Shown: positions 7,966 to 16,708 of the stretch, in pieces
Numbering within the stretch: position 1 is the first letter of the stretch
Layout of the letters: every line of letters starts with the position of its first letter
NCBI RefSeq assembly: GCF_003265365.1
Contig: NZ_AUPM01000003.1
Coordinates: forward strand, 79,320-116,948
From: Petrotoga sp. 9PW.55.5.1
Lineage (GTDB): Bacteria > Thermotogota > Thermotogae > Petrotogales > Petrotogaceae
DNA: 37,629 nt
Direction of reading: 5' to 3'
Made by a program: the position numbers and the translations under genes
Notes under the pieces: model-generated
Seen by the model: the letters and a program-made list of their open reading frames with translations, nothing else
Told to the model about the DNA's origin: nothing
The model's database searches: none

Positions 7966-8794
7966 ATTTATGTCCCAACCGTTCAATAGAAACTATAGTA
8001 ACAATCCCGACAACACTGAATATAATAAATGGGATAAAACTATCTATTTTTAATAAAGGTGCCCTTAATCCTCCGATCATTAGGCCTATCATAAAAAACA
8101 TAGTAGGAAGGTAATATTTGTCAAGGACCCATTTTAAGAATCTGCTCATAACTCCTAAACCAACAATTGCTCCAATAATAAATATTAGAAGAACTTGTAA
8201 ATTCAGTTCATTTACTGCTTTTACTATATAGGAATACTGGTTTAAAATTAAAAGCACAAAAGCTCCAGATATTCCAGGAACTATCATGGCAGAAATTGCT
8301 AAAAAACCAGACAAAAAAGTTATTAAAGAAGAATTTTCTAAAAGAAGAAATTTAGCTCCCGAAACATAAAATGCAAGCATGAATCCTAAAATAGTAAAAA
8401 CAAGGGGAATTATGACATTTCTGCTTTTAGAATTTATAATGAATTTGTTTTTTAAAAGGTCAGAACCAACAAAAAATATACTCCCTATTATCAAACCAAA
8501 GAAAAAAGAAAAAACTGCGTTTTGATAATTATTGATAAGGAAATCTATAAATCCCAAAGAAGCGAATATACCAATTAAAACACCTATATAAAGTATTAGT
8601 AAAAAGCGTAGTTCTTTGCTTTTTACCAAAATTTTCAAATTAAAGAGATTAGAAAAAACATAAGACCAAGAAGAAATGAAAGTTTCATATATCCCTAATA
8701 TTAGAGCAATAGTGGCACCTGAAACTCCAGGAATAGAATCAGAAATTCCCATCAAAAAACCATAAACTGGTGTTAGAACTTTCTTATCCTTCAT
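7958..8794 (-). CDS. DUF368 polyprenyl-phosphate transporter
   Basis: 278 residues, strongly hydrophobic with about eight membrane helices. The N-terminal MGISDSIPGVSGATIALILG and the second, inverted copy IVPGISGAFVLLIL are the paired signature of DUF368. Proteins of this family (PopT) were shown to move undecaprenyl phosphate back across the membrane for cell-wall synthesis; that role here is by family. I place the start at ATG 8794, six bases after AAGGAGG. The longer ORF start at 8824 lies inside the terminator of the upstream gene and is not credible. It overlaps the 2H gene by eight bases at its 3' end. Confidence 0.9.
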   Translation of the reverse strand: MKDKKVLTPVYGFLMGISDSIPGVSGATIALILGIYETFISSWSYVFSNLFNLKILVKSKELRFLLILYIGVLIGIFASLGFIDFLINNYQNAVFSFFFGLIIGSIFFVGSDLLKNKFIINSKSRNVIIPLVFTILGFMLAFYVSGAKFLLLENSSLITFLSGFLAISAMIVPGISGAFVLLILNQYSYIVKAVNELNLQVLLIFIIGAIVGLGVMSRFLKWVLDKYYLPTMFFMIGLMIGGLRAPLLKIDSFIPFIIFSVVGIVTIVSIERLGHKST

Positions 8795-8807
8795 GAATAC
8801 CTCCTTA

Positions 8808-8832
8808 TTAAAAAAACCCCGCATAAAGCGGG
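8808..8832 (-). terminator. terminator after PHP gene
   Basis: Minus-strand hairpin CCCGC-TTTAT-GCGGG (8832-8818) followed by GTTTTTTTAATAA. It separates the PHP gene from the DUF368 gene, which must therefore start transcription in the short gap or depend on read-through. Confidence 0.85.
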
Positions 8833-8891
8833 ATAACTTGGGGATTTTATTGGGGGTTATTAATTTCTAAAACTATTATAGGTTAAAAAAC

Positions 8892-9719
8892 TTAAAACCG
8901 CCTTAAAATATCTAAAAATGGTCTAATTTCTTCTTCTTTTATCTCTATTCCCAATTTTATATCCTTTTTATTATCCCCATGGTAGTCTGATCCCGCTGTA
9001 GTCACCAAATCATATTTTTTAGCAAGCTTTTGGTACTTTTCAGTCATTTTTTGAGTATGTTTTGAATAATATGCTTCAATGCCATCTAAACCATAATTTT
9101 TTAGTTTTTTCACTAATTCTTCTAATTCTTTTTCGTCTAAGTTAGTTTGATATGGATGAGCTAAAACTACTACCCCACGTGCCTCTTTTATTAAAGAAAT
9201 TGCATCATTTGGATTAAGCCTTTTTTTATCTAAATAAAGTGGGGCACCTTTTTTTAAATACTTATCGAATGCTTCTTGTTTACTATTTACATAGCGTTTT
9301 TTTAACATCAAACTTGCAAAGTGTGGTCTACCTATAAGATCCCCTTTAGCTTCTTCATTTAACTCTTGCAAAGTTATTTGAAATCCTAATCTTTGCATAT
9401 TTTCAATCATTAGAAAGTTTCTTTTTTTTCGACATTCTTGTAATTGATTTAAAACCGAGTTTAATTTTTCATTCTGTAAGTCAAAACCGTATCCTAATAA
9501 ATGCAAGGTGCTTGGAAACTCAGCGCTTATTTCTACTCCCACAATAAAATTTATTTCGTTAAAACTTTTGCCTTCTTGGATCATTTTTACTCCGTCTAAA
9601 GTATCATGATCGGTTATAGAAAGAAATTTAATTCCTGCATTTAAAGCTAAATGAATTATTTCAAAAGGTGTATTTGTTCCGTCTGATCCTGTTGAGTGTA
9701 CATGAAAATCAACCTTCAA
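8892..9719 (-). CDS. PHP-domain phosphoesterase (YciV/TrpH type)
   Basis: 275-residue metal-dependent phosphoesterase. Motifs: DFHVHSTGSDG at the N-terminus, SITDHDTLDG (about 34-43), GVEISAEF, GRPHFA, LAHPYQTN and a final TTAGSDYHGD. These match the stand-alone PHP proteins such as nucleoside 3',5'-bisphosphate phosphatase / RNase AM, which trim short RNA or recycle pAp. The domain insertion between about 115 and 175 is usual for the subfamily. The start is TTG at 9719, five bases after GGAGG. It ends before a strong terminator. Confidence 0.9.
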   Translation of the reverse strand: MKVDFHVHSTGSDGTNTPFEIIHLALNAGIKFLSITDHDTLDGVKMIQEGKSFNEINFIVGVEISAEFPSTLHLLGYGFDLQNEKLNSVLNQLQECRKKRNFLMIENMQRLGFQITLQELNEEAKGDLIGRPHFASLMLKKRYVNSKQEAFDKYLKKGAPLYLDKKRLNPNDAISLIKEARGVVVLAHPYQTNLDEKELEELVKKLKNYGLDGIEAYYSKHTQKMTEKYQKLAKKYDLVTTAGSDYHGDNKKDIKLGIEIKEEEIRPFLDILRRF

Positions 9720-9760
9720 TTTGTCCTCCCTCGTATAATAGTAAATTGCAAAAAAACTAA

Positions 9761-10036
9761 TTAATTAGTTCTTTTCCAAATTGTTTTGTTTTTCCAATCA
9801 TCATAGATTTCATTAATATCTTCAGGTAAATCCAAATCCTCTGAATTTTTAGAAATAGATTCTTTTATCAAATCTATCGGAAGCGACGTAATAAACCAAA
9901 GATCGCTTAAGTAAATTCTATTATTATCTCGTAAAGGCGCTTTAAATATAGCCCCCTCAACAGCCTTTGCAAATATGGATATAGGCACTTCTTTAACAAA
10001 TCCCTTACCTGAATCTTCGCCATATATATTGTTCAT
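9761..10036 (-). CDS. conserved-looking hypothetical protein
   Basis: About 91 residues beginning MNNIYGEDSGKGFVKEVP; no family recognised. It is soluble, acidic toward the C-terminus (SEDLDLPEDINEIYDDW), with no signal or membrane segment. The GTG at 10048 would sit one base after AAGGAGG, too close, so ATG 10036 (13 bases away) is the better start though slightly far. It lies between glk (24 bases downstream of that stop) and the PHP gene on the same strand, so it may be in a glk-orf-PHP unit. Confidence 0.65.
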   Translation of the reverse strand: MNNIYGEDSGKGFVKEVPISIFAKAVEGAIFKAPLRDNNRIYLSDLWFITSLPIDLIKESISKNSEDLDLPEDINEIYDDWKNKTIWKRTN

Positions 10037-10072
10037 AAAATTAAACACACCTCCTTAAAAAGGTTTTAGGGG

Positions 10073-11023
10073 CTAAAAGTTTTTCTCTTCTGCATATAAC
10101 GCAGCAGATGCCGCCCCTAAAATGCCTGCATCTTCAACCAAAGAGGATTGTTCTATAGTGTATGTTCCAACGAAACTACTCATAACGTATTTTTTAGTCA
10201 TTTCCCTCAAAGGAATAAAAAGGGCGTCTCCCGCTCTACTAAGTCCCCCGCCAATTATGATTTTTTCAGGGTTAAAGGCATGGACATAAGCACCAATAGC
10301 TCTTGCGAGGGCATCGATAGAAAAATTAGCAACTATTGTAGCAAGAGGATCATTCTTTTCATAGGCTTGAAATACATGTTTGGATTCTATTTTTTCTTTA
10401 CTTCCAGCTAATTTTAAGACCAAACTATCAGGATACCTATCCAATAAATTTTGTGCTTCTTTTGCGATATATTTAGCTGAAGAAGTTGCCTCCACACATC
10501 CTCTATTACCACAGCCACAAATAGGGCCATTAGGTACTACAACAATATGGCCCAATTCTGGTGCTAATCCATCTTTTCCAGTTAAAAATGTGTTATTACA
10601 AACAACCCCTGATCCTATTCCAGTTCCCAAAGTAAGGGCAATAAAATCTTTTAATCCCTTTGCTTTTCCAAAATACCATTCTCCTAAGGCAAAGGCGTTG
10701 GCATCATTTTCGACAAAAACATCAAGCTTTGTTTTTTCTTTTATTAATCGAGTAAGTTCAAAATCGCGCCAGTTAGGGAAATTAGGAGAAAATCTAATTA
10801 TCCCTTTATCTCTATCAATTGACCCAGGAGAACCTATACCAATTGCATCAATTTTAGTATCATTGGATAAAGCTTTAATAACTTTAACGATATTTTCTAC
10901 TATTCTGTCATTACCTTTCTCAACTTCTGTAGGATTTGACATCTTTTTTATTATACCTTTTTCTTCGTCCACCAATCCCCCTTTTATCTGTGTCCCTCCT
11001 AAATCTATACCTACAACTACCAT
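10073..11023 (-). CDS. glk: ROK-family glucokinase
   Basis: 316-residue ATP-dependent sugar kinase, first step of glycolysis. Phosphate-1 motif GIDLGGTQIKGG at 5-16, sugar-binding/catalytic VENDANAFALGEW, phosphate-2 LTLGTGIGSGVV, ELGHI and the ROK zinc cluster CGCGNRGCVEA are all in place, followed by GGGLSRAGD near the C-terminus. No N-terminal helix-turn-helix, so it is an enzyme and not a ROK repressor. AAGGAG precedes the ATG. It diverges from ispD across a 157-base gap. Glucose is the likeliest substrate, but other hexoses are possible in this family. Confidence 0.92.
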   Translation of the reverse strand: MVVVGIDLGGTQIKGGLVDEEKGIIKKMSNPTEVEKGNDRIVENIVKVIKALSNDTKIDAIGIGSPGSIDRDKGIIRFSPNFPNWRDFELTRLIKEKTKLDVFVENDANAFALGEWYFGKAKGLKDFIALTLGTGIGSGVVCNNTFLTGKDGLAPELGHIVVVPNGPICGCGNRGCVEATSSAKYIAKEAQNLLDRYPDSLVLKLAGSKEKIESKHVFQAYEKNDPLATIVANFSIDALARAIGAYVHAFNPEKIIIGGGLSRAGDALFIPLREMTKKYVMSSFVGTYTIEQSSLVEDAGILGAASAALYAEEKNF

Positions 11024-11081
11024 TTTCTCACTCCTTGAACTAACTATTCTATTTATACTAGAAATATGATATTGCCAATAT

Positions 11082-11090
11082 ATTATACCA
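11082..11090 (-). promoter_or_regulatory. extended -10 promoter of glk
   Basis: Minus-strand TGGTATAAT about 60 bases before the glk ATG; no convincing -35. Same 9-mer as before three other genes in this window. Confidence 0.45.
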
Positions 11091-11180
11091 GATGGTACAA
11101 TTAATAAGATAATAAAAAGTAAAATTACATTTAGAACACATTAAAATCGAACAGTAAATAAAAATCCGGGAGGAAAAAAC

Positions 11181-11870
11181 GTGATTTATGCTATTATTGT
11201 TGCAGGTGGAGTGGGTAATAGAGCTGGGTTTAATCTTCCAAAACAATTTGTTAGGTTAAATGGAAAAACAATTTTGAAAATGACTGTTGAAAAATTTCAA
11301 AATTCAGAATTAATAGATAAATTTATAATTGTATCTCATAAAGATTTTTTTAAACAAACTGAAGAAGAAGTTAAAAGATTTTCTAAGTTTGAAAAAATTA
11401 TAGTTGGGGGAGAGAGTAGGCAAAAAAGTGTATTTAACGGCCTTTTGTATTTAGCTAAAAAGAATAAAAAACCTAAAATTGTTTGCATTCATGATGCAGT
11501 AAGACCATTCGTAGAAATAAGAAAAATCGATGAATGTATTAATAAGGCAAAAGAAACAGGAGGTGCTATCTTAGCAGAAAAAGCGGAAAACACTGTTTCT
11601 CAGGTTAGTAATCAAAATATAGAAAAAATATTTAAAAGGTCACAGATATTTCTACACCACACACCACAATCTTTTGATTTTGAAAAATTATTAGAATCTT
11701 ATGAAAAAGCAAAAACTCTATTATCAAGTTTCACAGATGATGCATCTATATTTTTATATGCAGGTTTTCAAGTGACAATTGTTGAGGATTATAAAAACAA
11801 CATAAAACTTACAACAAAAGGTGATTTTGAATGGGCTGAATCGTTTTTAAGACATAAAGGTCTCAAATAG
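11181..11870 (+). CDS. ispD: IspD cytidylyltransferase (MEP pathway)
   Basis: 229 residues. Transfers CMP from CTP to 2-C-methyl-D-erythritol 4-phosphate in isoprenoid synthesis. The nucleotide-binding N-terminus reads VAGGVGNRAGFNLPKQF; further motifs are GGESRQKSVFNGL, HDAVRPFV, HTPQSF, TDDASIF and the C-terminal NIKLTTKGD. A ribitol-5-phosphate cytidylyltransferase (TarI) has the same fold; the single copy and absence of teichoic-acid neighbours favour IspD. The start is GTG at 11181 after GGGAGG. It is convergent with the lysine operon, overlapping the deacetylase gene by 24 bases with no terminator between. Confidence 0.85.
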   Translation: MIYAIIVAGGVGNRAGFNLPKQFVRLNGKTILKMTVEKFQNSELIDKFIIVSHKDFFKQTEEEVKRFSKFEKIIVGGESRQKSVFNGLLYLAKKNKKPKIVCIHDAVRPFVEIRKIDECINKAKETGGAILAEKAENTVSQVSNQNIEKIFKRSQIFLHHTPQSFDFEKLLESYEKAKTLLSSFTDDASIFLYAGFQVTIVEDYKNNIKLTTKGDFEWAESFLRHKGLK

Positions 11871-12959
11871 CTCTATTCCTAAATCTATTACCTCATCAGA
11901 TGGTAGAAATTTGGGGTTATGTATCCCATAGTATTCACCTTTTGAGGTACCTAACCAGCACATTAATGAGGGATATTGTTTTGAAATAAATCCAAAGTCT
12001 TCTGCCGTCATTTTTAACCCACAATCAATGAAATTAAATTTACGGGAGATTTTGGGGATATATTTATCAAATAATTCACCGTTATTTATAACTTCCGGAT
12101 AAAATGACCCTTTATTCAGCAGGTAGTTCACTTCAGTAATAGTTTTAATACCTTGTAAGACATCTTCAATTTTTTGAAAAAACTCTATAACTTTATTTGA
12201 GTTATCGCTTCTTATACTTCCTTCCAAATGAGCGTGAGAAGGTAATATGTTTATAGCGTTTCCTGCCATTACTTTTCCGATTCCTATAACAAAGGGATCC
12301 ATAGGATTTCTAGGGATTTTATCTATAGAATCTAAGAATGTTCTAAGGGCATTTAACGCATTTTTTGATTTATGAGGGAAGGCAAGGTGGGCTGAAACTC
12401 CTTCAAAATCAATAAAAATCTCTAAAGAAGAAGCAAAAAGAATGCCTCTGGTAGTAGCTATAGACCCAAGTGGGTATTCATCAGTAACATGCAGGGCAAA
12501 AGCACTTTTAATATTATATCTATCAAGAACTTTGCTTTTTAAAATTCTTTCTGCCCCACCTTTAGATTCCTCTGCCGGTTGGAATAAAAAAATGATATTT
12601 TCTTTAACCTTATTTTTCACAACGTTAAGCAAAACCCCGTATAAAATAGCTGTATGAACATCATGTCCACAGGCATGCATATAATCGTTTTTTGAGGCAA
12701 ACTCAACATTTGTTTCTTCTTTTATATTTAATGCGTCTATATCAGCTCTAAAAAGCAAAAAATCTCTATTTAAATTGTTTCCGTTATATTCTACTATTAA
12801 TCCTGTTTCTAAAGGCTTGATAATCTTTAAATCAAGATCGTACTTTTTTGATATCTCGGATATATTATTTTCTAATAATTTTGTAGTTTCGTACTCTTTT
12901 AAAGATAATTCGGGATTTTGATGTATTTTATGTCTCAATTCATAGGGTTCAAGAATCAC
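11847..12959 (-). CDS. M20 amidohydrolase, likely N-acetyl-diaminopimelate deacetylase
   Basis: 370-residue zinc amidohydrolase of the M20D group. RHKIHQNPELSLKEYET opens the protein, HACGHDVHTAIL holds metal ligands, FQPAEESKGGAE carries the catalytic Glu, and TAEDFGFISKQYP lies near the end. The domain in the middle is the usual dimerisation lid. The family also includes hippurate and indole-acetyl amino-acid hydrolases; placement as last gene of the dap operon with dapH and an aminotransferase argues for deacetylation of N-acetyl-LL-diaminopimelate. GTG start at 12959, ten bases after GGAG, overlapping the aminotransferase end by 11 bases, so translation is coupled. Confidence 0.88.
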   Translation of the reverse strand: MILEPYELRHKIHQNPELSLKEYETTKLLENNISEISKKYDLDLKIIKPLETGLIVEYNGNNLNRDFLLFRADIDALNIKEETNVEFASKNDYMHACGHDVHTAILYGVLLNVVKNKVKENIIFLFQPAEESKGGAERILKSKVLDRYNIKSAFALHVTDEYPLGSIATTRGILFASSLEIFIDFEGVSAHLAFPHKSKNALNALRTFLDSIDKIPRNPMDPFVIGIGKVMAGNAINILPSHAHLEGSIRSDNSNKVIEFFQKIEDVLQGIKTITEVNYLLNKGSFYPEVINNGELFDKYIPKISRKFNFIDCGLKMTAEDFGFISKQYPSLMCWLGTSKGEYYGIHNPKFLPSDEVIDLGIELFETFMS

Positions 12960-14094
12960 TTAAAATCATCTCCAATTTCTCTAACATTACTTCAATATCA
13001 TCATATTTAATGTTTAAAGGAGGGAGTATTCTAATAATCTTGTTTTTTAGAACATTTAATAATATACCCTCATTGAACCCTTTTTCTTTAATAGAAGTAT
13101 CTTCATCTTTTAATTCAATTCCAATCATTAGACCTTTTCCTCTGATTTCTTTTACTTTGGATAACTTTTTACTACATAAAGATTTTACTATGTAATCGCC
13201 TTTTTCTTGAACGTCAGTTAGCAAATCAGGCATATTTTCCAAAACAAATTTTGCCCCAGCTAAAGAAACAGGATTAGGTGCAAAAGTAGACCCATGCTCT
13301 CCTTTTTCAAATGCTTGAGAAAGGTTCTCAAGAAATATTGTTGCCCCTAAAGGTAAACCACCGCCAATTGATTTACCTATTGTAATGATATTAGGAGTTA
13401 ATCCATAATGTTGGTAAGAAAATACTCTTCCTGTTCTTCCCAACCCAGCTTGAATTTCATCACAAACTAAGATGAAATTATATTTCTTTTTATAGTTTTC
13501 TAATTCTTTTGCAAAGTTCAAATCTATAGGAAGTACCCCGCCAGATCCAAGAATTGCTTCAACAAAAACAGCTAGAGTTTCCTCGCCGAATAACTCAAAA
13601 TATTTGTTTAAATCTTCAAAATCATTGAATTTTAATTGAACCGTGTTAGGTAATAACGGATCAAAAGGTTCTCTTAAGTTCTTAAATCCATTTATTGAAA
13701 GAGCTCCCAAAGTTCTTCCATGAAATGCATTTTCAAAATAAACAATCTTGTTTCGTTTAGAATTGGCTCTTTTTTTGATCGCTTTTAAAGCAGCCTCAGT
13801 TGCCTCTGTTCCTGAATTAGTAAAATAAACCGTTCCATTTTTTCCTGTAAAACTTTCCAATTTTTCAGCAACCCAAATAGCATCATTATCTAAAAAGAAA
13901 TTAGATAGATGTGTGTATTTTTCCATTTTTTCATGTAGGGTTTTCAATAACGGTTTATAAGAGTGTCCAAAAGACATTACACCAATTCCTGAAAAGGTAT
14001 CAAAAAATTTTCTCTCAGACTTATCATAAATATAACATCCTTCAGCATGATCAATAGTTATAGGAAATGTTTCGTACATTTTTAATAAACTCAT
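12949..14094 (-). CDS. class III aminotransferase, likely N-acetyl-diaminopimelate aminotransferase
   Basis: 381-residue PLP enzyme of the acetylornithine/4-aminobutyrate class. Visible: FTNSGTEATEAALKAI, FHGRTLGALS, VCDEIQAGLGRTGR and the PLP lysine in TIGKSIGGGLPLGA, then GEHGSTFAPNPVS. Sequence alone would suggest ArgD. Its position between aspartokinase and the acetyl-DAP deacetylase, and the absence of other arginine genes, suggest it makes N-acetyl-LL-diaminopimelate from the 6-oxo compound; it could serve both pathways. The ATG overlaps the aspartokinase stop as ATGA. Confidence 0.88.
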   Translation of the reverse strand: MSLLKMYETFPITIDHAEGCYIYDKSERKFFDTFSGIGVMSFGHSYKPLLKTLHEKMEKYTHLSNFFLDNDAIWVAEKLESFTGKNGTVYFTNSGTEATEAALKAIKKRANSKRNKIVYFENAFHGRTLGALSINGFKNLREPFDPLLPNTVQLKFNDFEDLNKYFELFGEETLAVFVEAILGSGGVLPIDLNFAKELENYKKKYNFILVCDEIQAGLGRTGRVFSYQHYGLTPNIITIGKSIGGGLPLGATIFLENLSQAFEKGEHGSTFAPNPVSLAGAKFVLENMPDLLTDVQEKGDYIVKSLCSKKLSKVKEIRGKGLMIGIELKDEDTSIKEKGFNEGILLNVLKNKIIRILPPLNIKYDDIEVMLEKLEMILSDS

Positions 14095-15290
14095 AATTCA
14101 AACTCCTTCATTAAGCTGTCAACAGCTATATTTTTGTATTGTGTGGGAACTAAACAGGATATTTTAATTTCAGAAGTAGTAACCAAAAATATAGGAATAT
14201 CTTTCATAGCTTTAAAAAAGCGTGAAGCTACTCCCCTAGCTTTTCGCATACCTATTCCAACAACGGAAATTTTCACAAGATTATTCCTATATTCTATATT
14301 TTTATTATTTTCAAAGATCAAGGTTTCTTTCAAATATTCTTGGAAATTATCAAGTTTACTTTCTATTATACTGAATGAAAGATCTATTTTATCACCTTTC
14401 TTTATAATCGAGATCATATCTACATTTAAGTGATTTATAGCGGCAACTTCGAATATTTTGTTTACTGTAAAGCTTGAATCGGGTAATTCTGTTATTGTTA
14501 CCTGCATCTGTTCTTCGTCCAAACTTAAGCCTGTTACTACAGGTTCTTCCAAATAGTTATTATATTCTCCCACTACGTAACTTCCCTCCTCATCTGAAAA
14601 AGATGATGCACAATATATTTGTACATTAAACTTTTTAGCTATTTCAACAGATCTTGAATGAAGAACTTTTGCTCCTAAGGCAGCCATTTCTAGAATTTCG
14701 TCATAGGTAACAAACTTCAATTTTTTGGCTTCAGGATAAATATTTGGATCAGTGGTATATATTCCTGCATAATTACTGTAAATCTCACAAGGAATCCTTA
14801 AAGATGCTGCTAACGCTACAGCTGAGGTATCGGAACCACCTCTACCCAATGTAGTTATCTCACCTTCTTCTGTAATACCTTGAAAACCTGTTATAACAAG
14901 TACTTCGTTGTTTATAAGGTTTTTGTAAATCAACTCTTTATTTATTTTTTTAATCTGTGCGTCATTATAATCGTTTGTGGTTAATAATTGAAGTTGAAAA
15001 GCGTTCAAAGATTTAGATTTTATTCCCTTTTCGTTTAAAATCATAGATAACAATGAAGCGCTTATTTGTTCGCCTGTTGATAAGAGCATATCCATCTCAC
15101 GAGGAGTAGGATCTTTCACAACTTCTTTGGCTAGTTTCAACAATCTGTTTGTTGTATCTCCCATGGCAGATACAACCGCTATTACTTTATACCCCTTTTT
15201 TATCTTGTTTTCGATTCTTTTTGCGACATTTCTTAGCCTTTCTGAATCAGATAAAGAACTTCCCCCATATTTTTGCACAACCAATTTCAT
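14091..15290 (-). CDS. aspartate kinase
   Basis: 399 residues. Phosphorylates aspartate as the committed step to lysine. VVQKYGGSSLSD at the N-terminus, STGEQISASLLS, GFQGITEEGEITTLGRGGSDTSAVALAA and TTDPNIYPEAKKL are standard kinase motifs; the last 130 residues hold two ACT domains (VTGLSLDEEQMQVTI, ISVVGIGMRKARG) that usually sense lysine or threonine. The longest ORF starts at GTG 15302, but that codon is part of the GGGGTGA ribosome binding site; ATG 15290 is the better start. Its single copy beside dap genes suggests lysine-specific supply, in addition to riboswitch control. Confidence 0.93.
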   Translation of the reverse strand: MKLVVQKYGGSSLSDSERLRNVAKRIENKIKKGYKVIAVVSAMGDTTNRLLKLAKEVVKDPTPREMDMLLSTGEQISASLLSMILNEKGIKSKSLNAFQLQLLTTNDYNDAQIKKINKELIYKNLINNEVLVITGFQGITEEGEITTLGRGGSDTSAVALAASLRIPCEIYSNYAGIYTTDPNIYPEAKKLKFVTYDEILEMAALGAKVLHSRSVEIAKKFNVQIYCASSFSDEEGSYVVGEYNNYLEEPVVTGLSLDEEQMQVTITELPDSSFTVNKIFEVAAINHLNVDMISIIKKGDKIDLSFSIIESKLDNFQEYLKETLIFENNKNIEYRNNLVKISVVGIGMRKARGVASRFFKAMKDIPIFLVTTSEIKISCLVPTQYKNIAVDSLMKEFEL

Positions 15291-15334
15291 TATACAGTTC
15301 ACCCCGGAATAATATTATTAGATAAATAAGAAAA

Positions 15335-16036
15335 TTATTTTAATTTTCTTAAACCTTCTATTAATTGAGTCTTTCCTTTGGTTTTTTCATCAACTTTTTT
15401 TATAAATTTACCTGGAACACCTGCAATTACAGAATAAGGTTCAACATCAGAAATTACAACTGATCCAGCTCCTATTATAGAACCTTTACCTATCTTTACA
15501 CCTTCTAAAATTACCGCATTAGCTCCAACTAAAACATCATCTTCGATTATTACAGGCTGTGCACTTGGTGGTTCTATTACTCCCGCTATAACAGCTCCAG
15601 CACCTATATGGCAATTTTTTCCGATTTGTGCCCTTCCTCCTATCACAGCGTTCATGTCAATCATAGTGTTTTCTTTTATACTAGCTCCTATATTTATAAC
15701 CGCTCCCATCATAATGACACAACCGTCTCCAATTTCAACCATATCTCTAATAGTAGCCCCCGGTTCAATTCTTGCGTTATATTTTGATAAATCAGCTAAG
15801 GCAATTGCTGAATTTCTTCTATCTCTTTCAATCCTATAATTTAAAATATTATCTTTATTTCTTTTATAAAATCGAACGAATTCTTCTTCTTCACAAAACA
15901 AAATACCAAATTTCTTATTTCCATAAAATTCAAGATTATTAAAATCTATATCTTTTAGTTTGCCTTTAATATAGACCTTTATTGGGTTCTTTTTCTTAGA
16001 GTTAGCAATCAAGTTTATTACATCTTGTGTATTCAC
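15335..16036 (-). CDS. dapH: tetrahydrodipicolinate N-acetyltransferase
   Basis: 233 residues. Acetylates tetrahydrodipicolinate using acetyl-CoA, which defines the acetylase branch of diaminopimelate synthesis. The first 85 residues are the DapH N-terminal domain (ending [19 protein letters not shown]). The rest is a left-handed beta helix of hexapeptide repeats, including [27 protein letters not shown] and [17 protein letters not shown], a segment typical of DapH rather than the succinylase DapD. GTG start at 16036 behind GGAGGA. Part of the lysine operon, 33 bases after dapB. Confidence 0.95.
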   Translation of the reverse strand: MNTQDVINLIANSKKKNPIKVYIKGKLKDIDFNNLEFYGNKKFGILFCEEEEFVRFYKRNKDNILNYRIERDRRNSAIALADLSKYNARIEPGATIRDMVEIGDGCVIMMGAVINIGASIKENTMIDMNAVIGGRAQIGKNCHIGAGAVIAGVIEPPSAQPVIIEDDVLVGANAVILEGVKIGKGSIIGAGSVVISDVEPYSVIAGVPGKFIKKVDEKTKGKTQLIEGLRKLK

Positions 16037-16069
16037 AAAATATCCTCCTCGTAGAATTTTGGATTTTTA

Positions 16070-16708
16070 TCAAATAATATCAGAAAAAGTATAAAAGCCA
16101 TTGTCTTTATTCATGACAAATTCTGCTGATTTTAAAACTCCTTCTGCAAAGGCTCTTCTTGATAAAGCCCTGTGAGATATACTTAAAACTTCCCCAAGAT
16201 TTGACAGGTATATAGTATGATCTCCTGGAACGTTTCCCAATCTTAGTGAACTGATTGGAACGTCTTTTCCGCATCTTTCTTTTAACATCTTAGCTGTTCC
16301 TGATGGTTTATCTTTTTTAAATCTATGATGGGTTTCTGTAATTTCAACATCCCAACCATTTGTGCTATCTTTCAAAACATCTATCATTTTAAGAAATAAT
16401 TGAATTCCTATGGAAAAATTATAACTTTGAACAACTGGAACATTTTTCGCTAAATTTTTTAATGTATATATTTGATTATCTGATAACCCAGTGGTTCCAA
16501 TGATCAAAGGAACGTTGAATTTTTTTACATAATTAACCGTTTTTTCAAACACCTCTGGTAAAGAGAAATCTATCAATATTTCGGGAACTTCTTTTGAGAA
16601 CTCTCCATCTTTATCGTATCCCCACACAAGTTGGTTCCCATTTTCTTCAAATAACTGACTAATCTCTTTTCCCATCCTCCCCTTGTAGCCAATTATTCCA
16701 TATTTCAT
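16070..16708 (-). CDS. dapB: 4-hydroxy-tetrahydrodipicolinate reductase
   Basis: 212 residues; shorter than the 240-270 of most bacterial DapB, but of the compact size seen in Thermotoga. N-terminal Rossmann motif GIIGYKGRMGKEI, the linker IIGTTGLS, the catalytic region TETHHRFKKDKPSGTA with the paired His and Lys, and a C-terminal SRRAFAEGVLKSAEFV. Uses NAD(P)H to make tetrahydrodipicolinate. The ATG overlaps the dapA stop as ATGA, so the two are translationally coupled, matching their consecutive reactions. Confidence 0.94.
   Translation of the reverse strand: MKYGIIGYKGRMGKEISQLFEENGNQLVWGYDKDGEFSKEVPEILIDFSLPEVFEKTVNYVKKFNVPLIIGTTGLSDNQIYTLKNLAKNVPVVQSYNFSIGIQLFLKMIDVLKDSTNGWDVEITETHHRFKKDKPSGTAKMLKERCGKDVPISSLRLGNVPGDHTIYLSNLGEVLSISHRALSRRAFAEGVLKSAEFVMNKDNGFYTFSDII

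Noticed and set aside
7958-8824. Longer start of the DUF368 gene at 8824
   Set aside because: The extra codons come from the terminator hairpin and T-run; ATG 8794 has AAGGAGG at the right distance.
10380-11069. 229-codon plus-strand frame over glk
   Set aside because: Antisense shadow of the ROK kinase, whose motifs are all on the minus strand.
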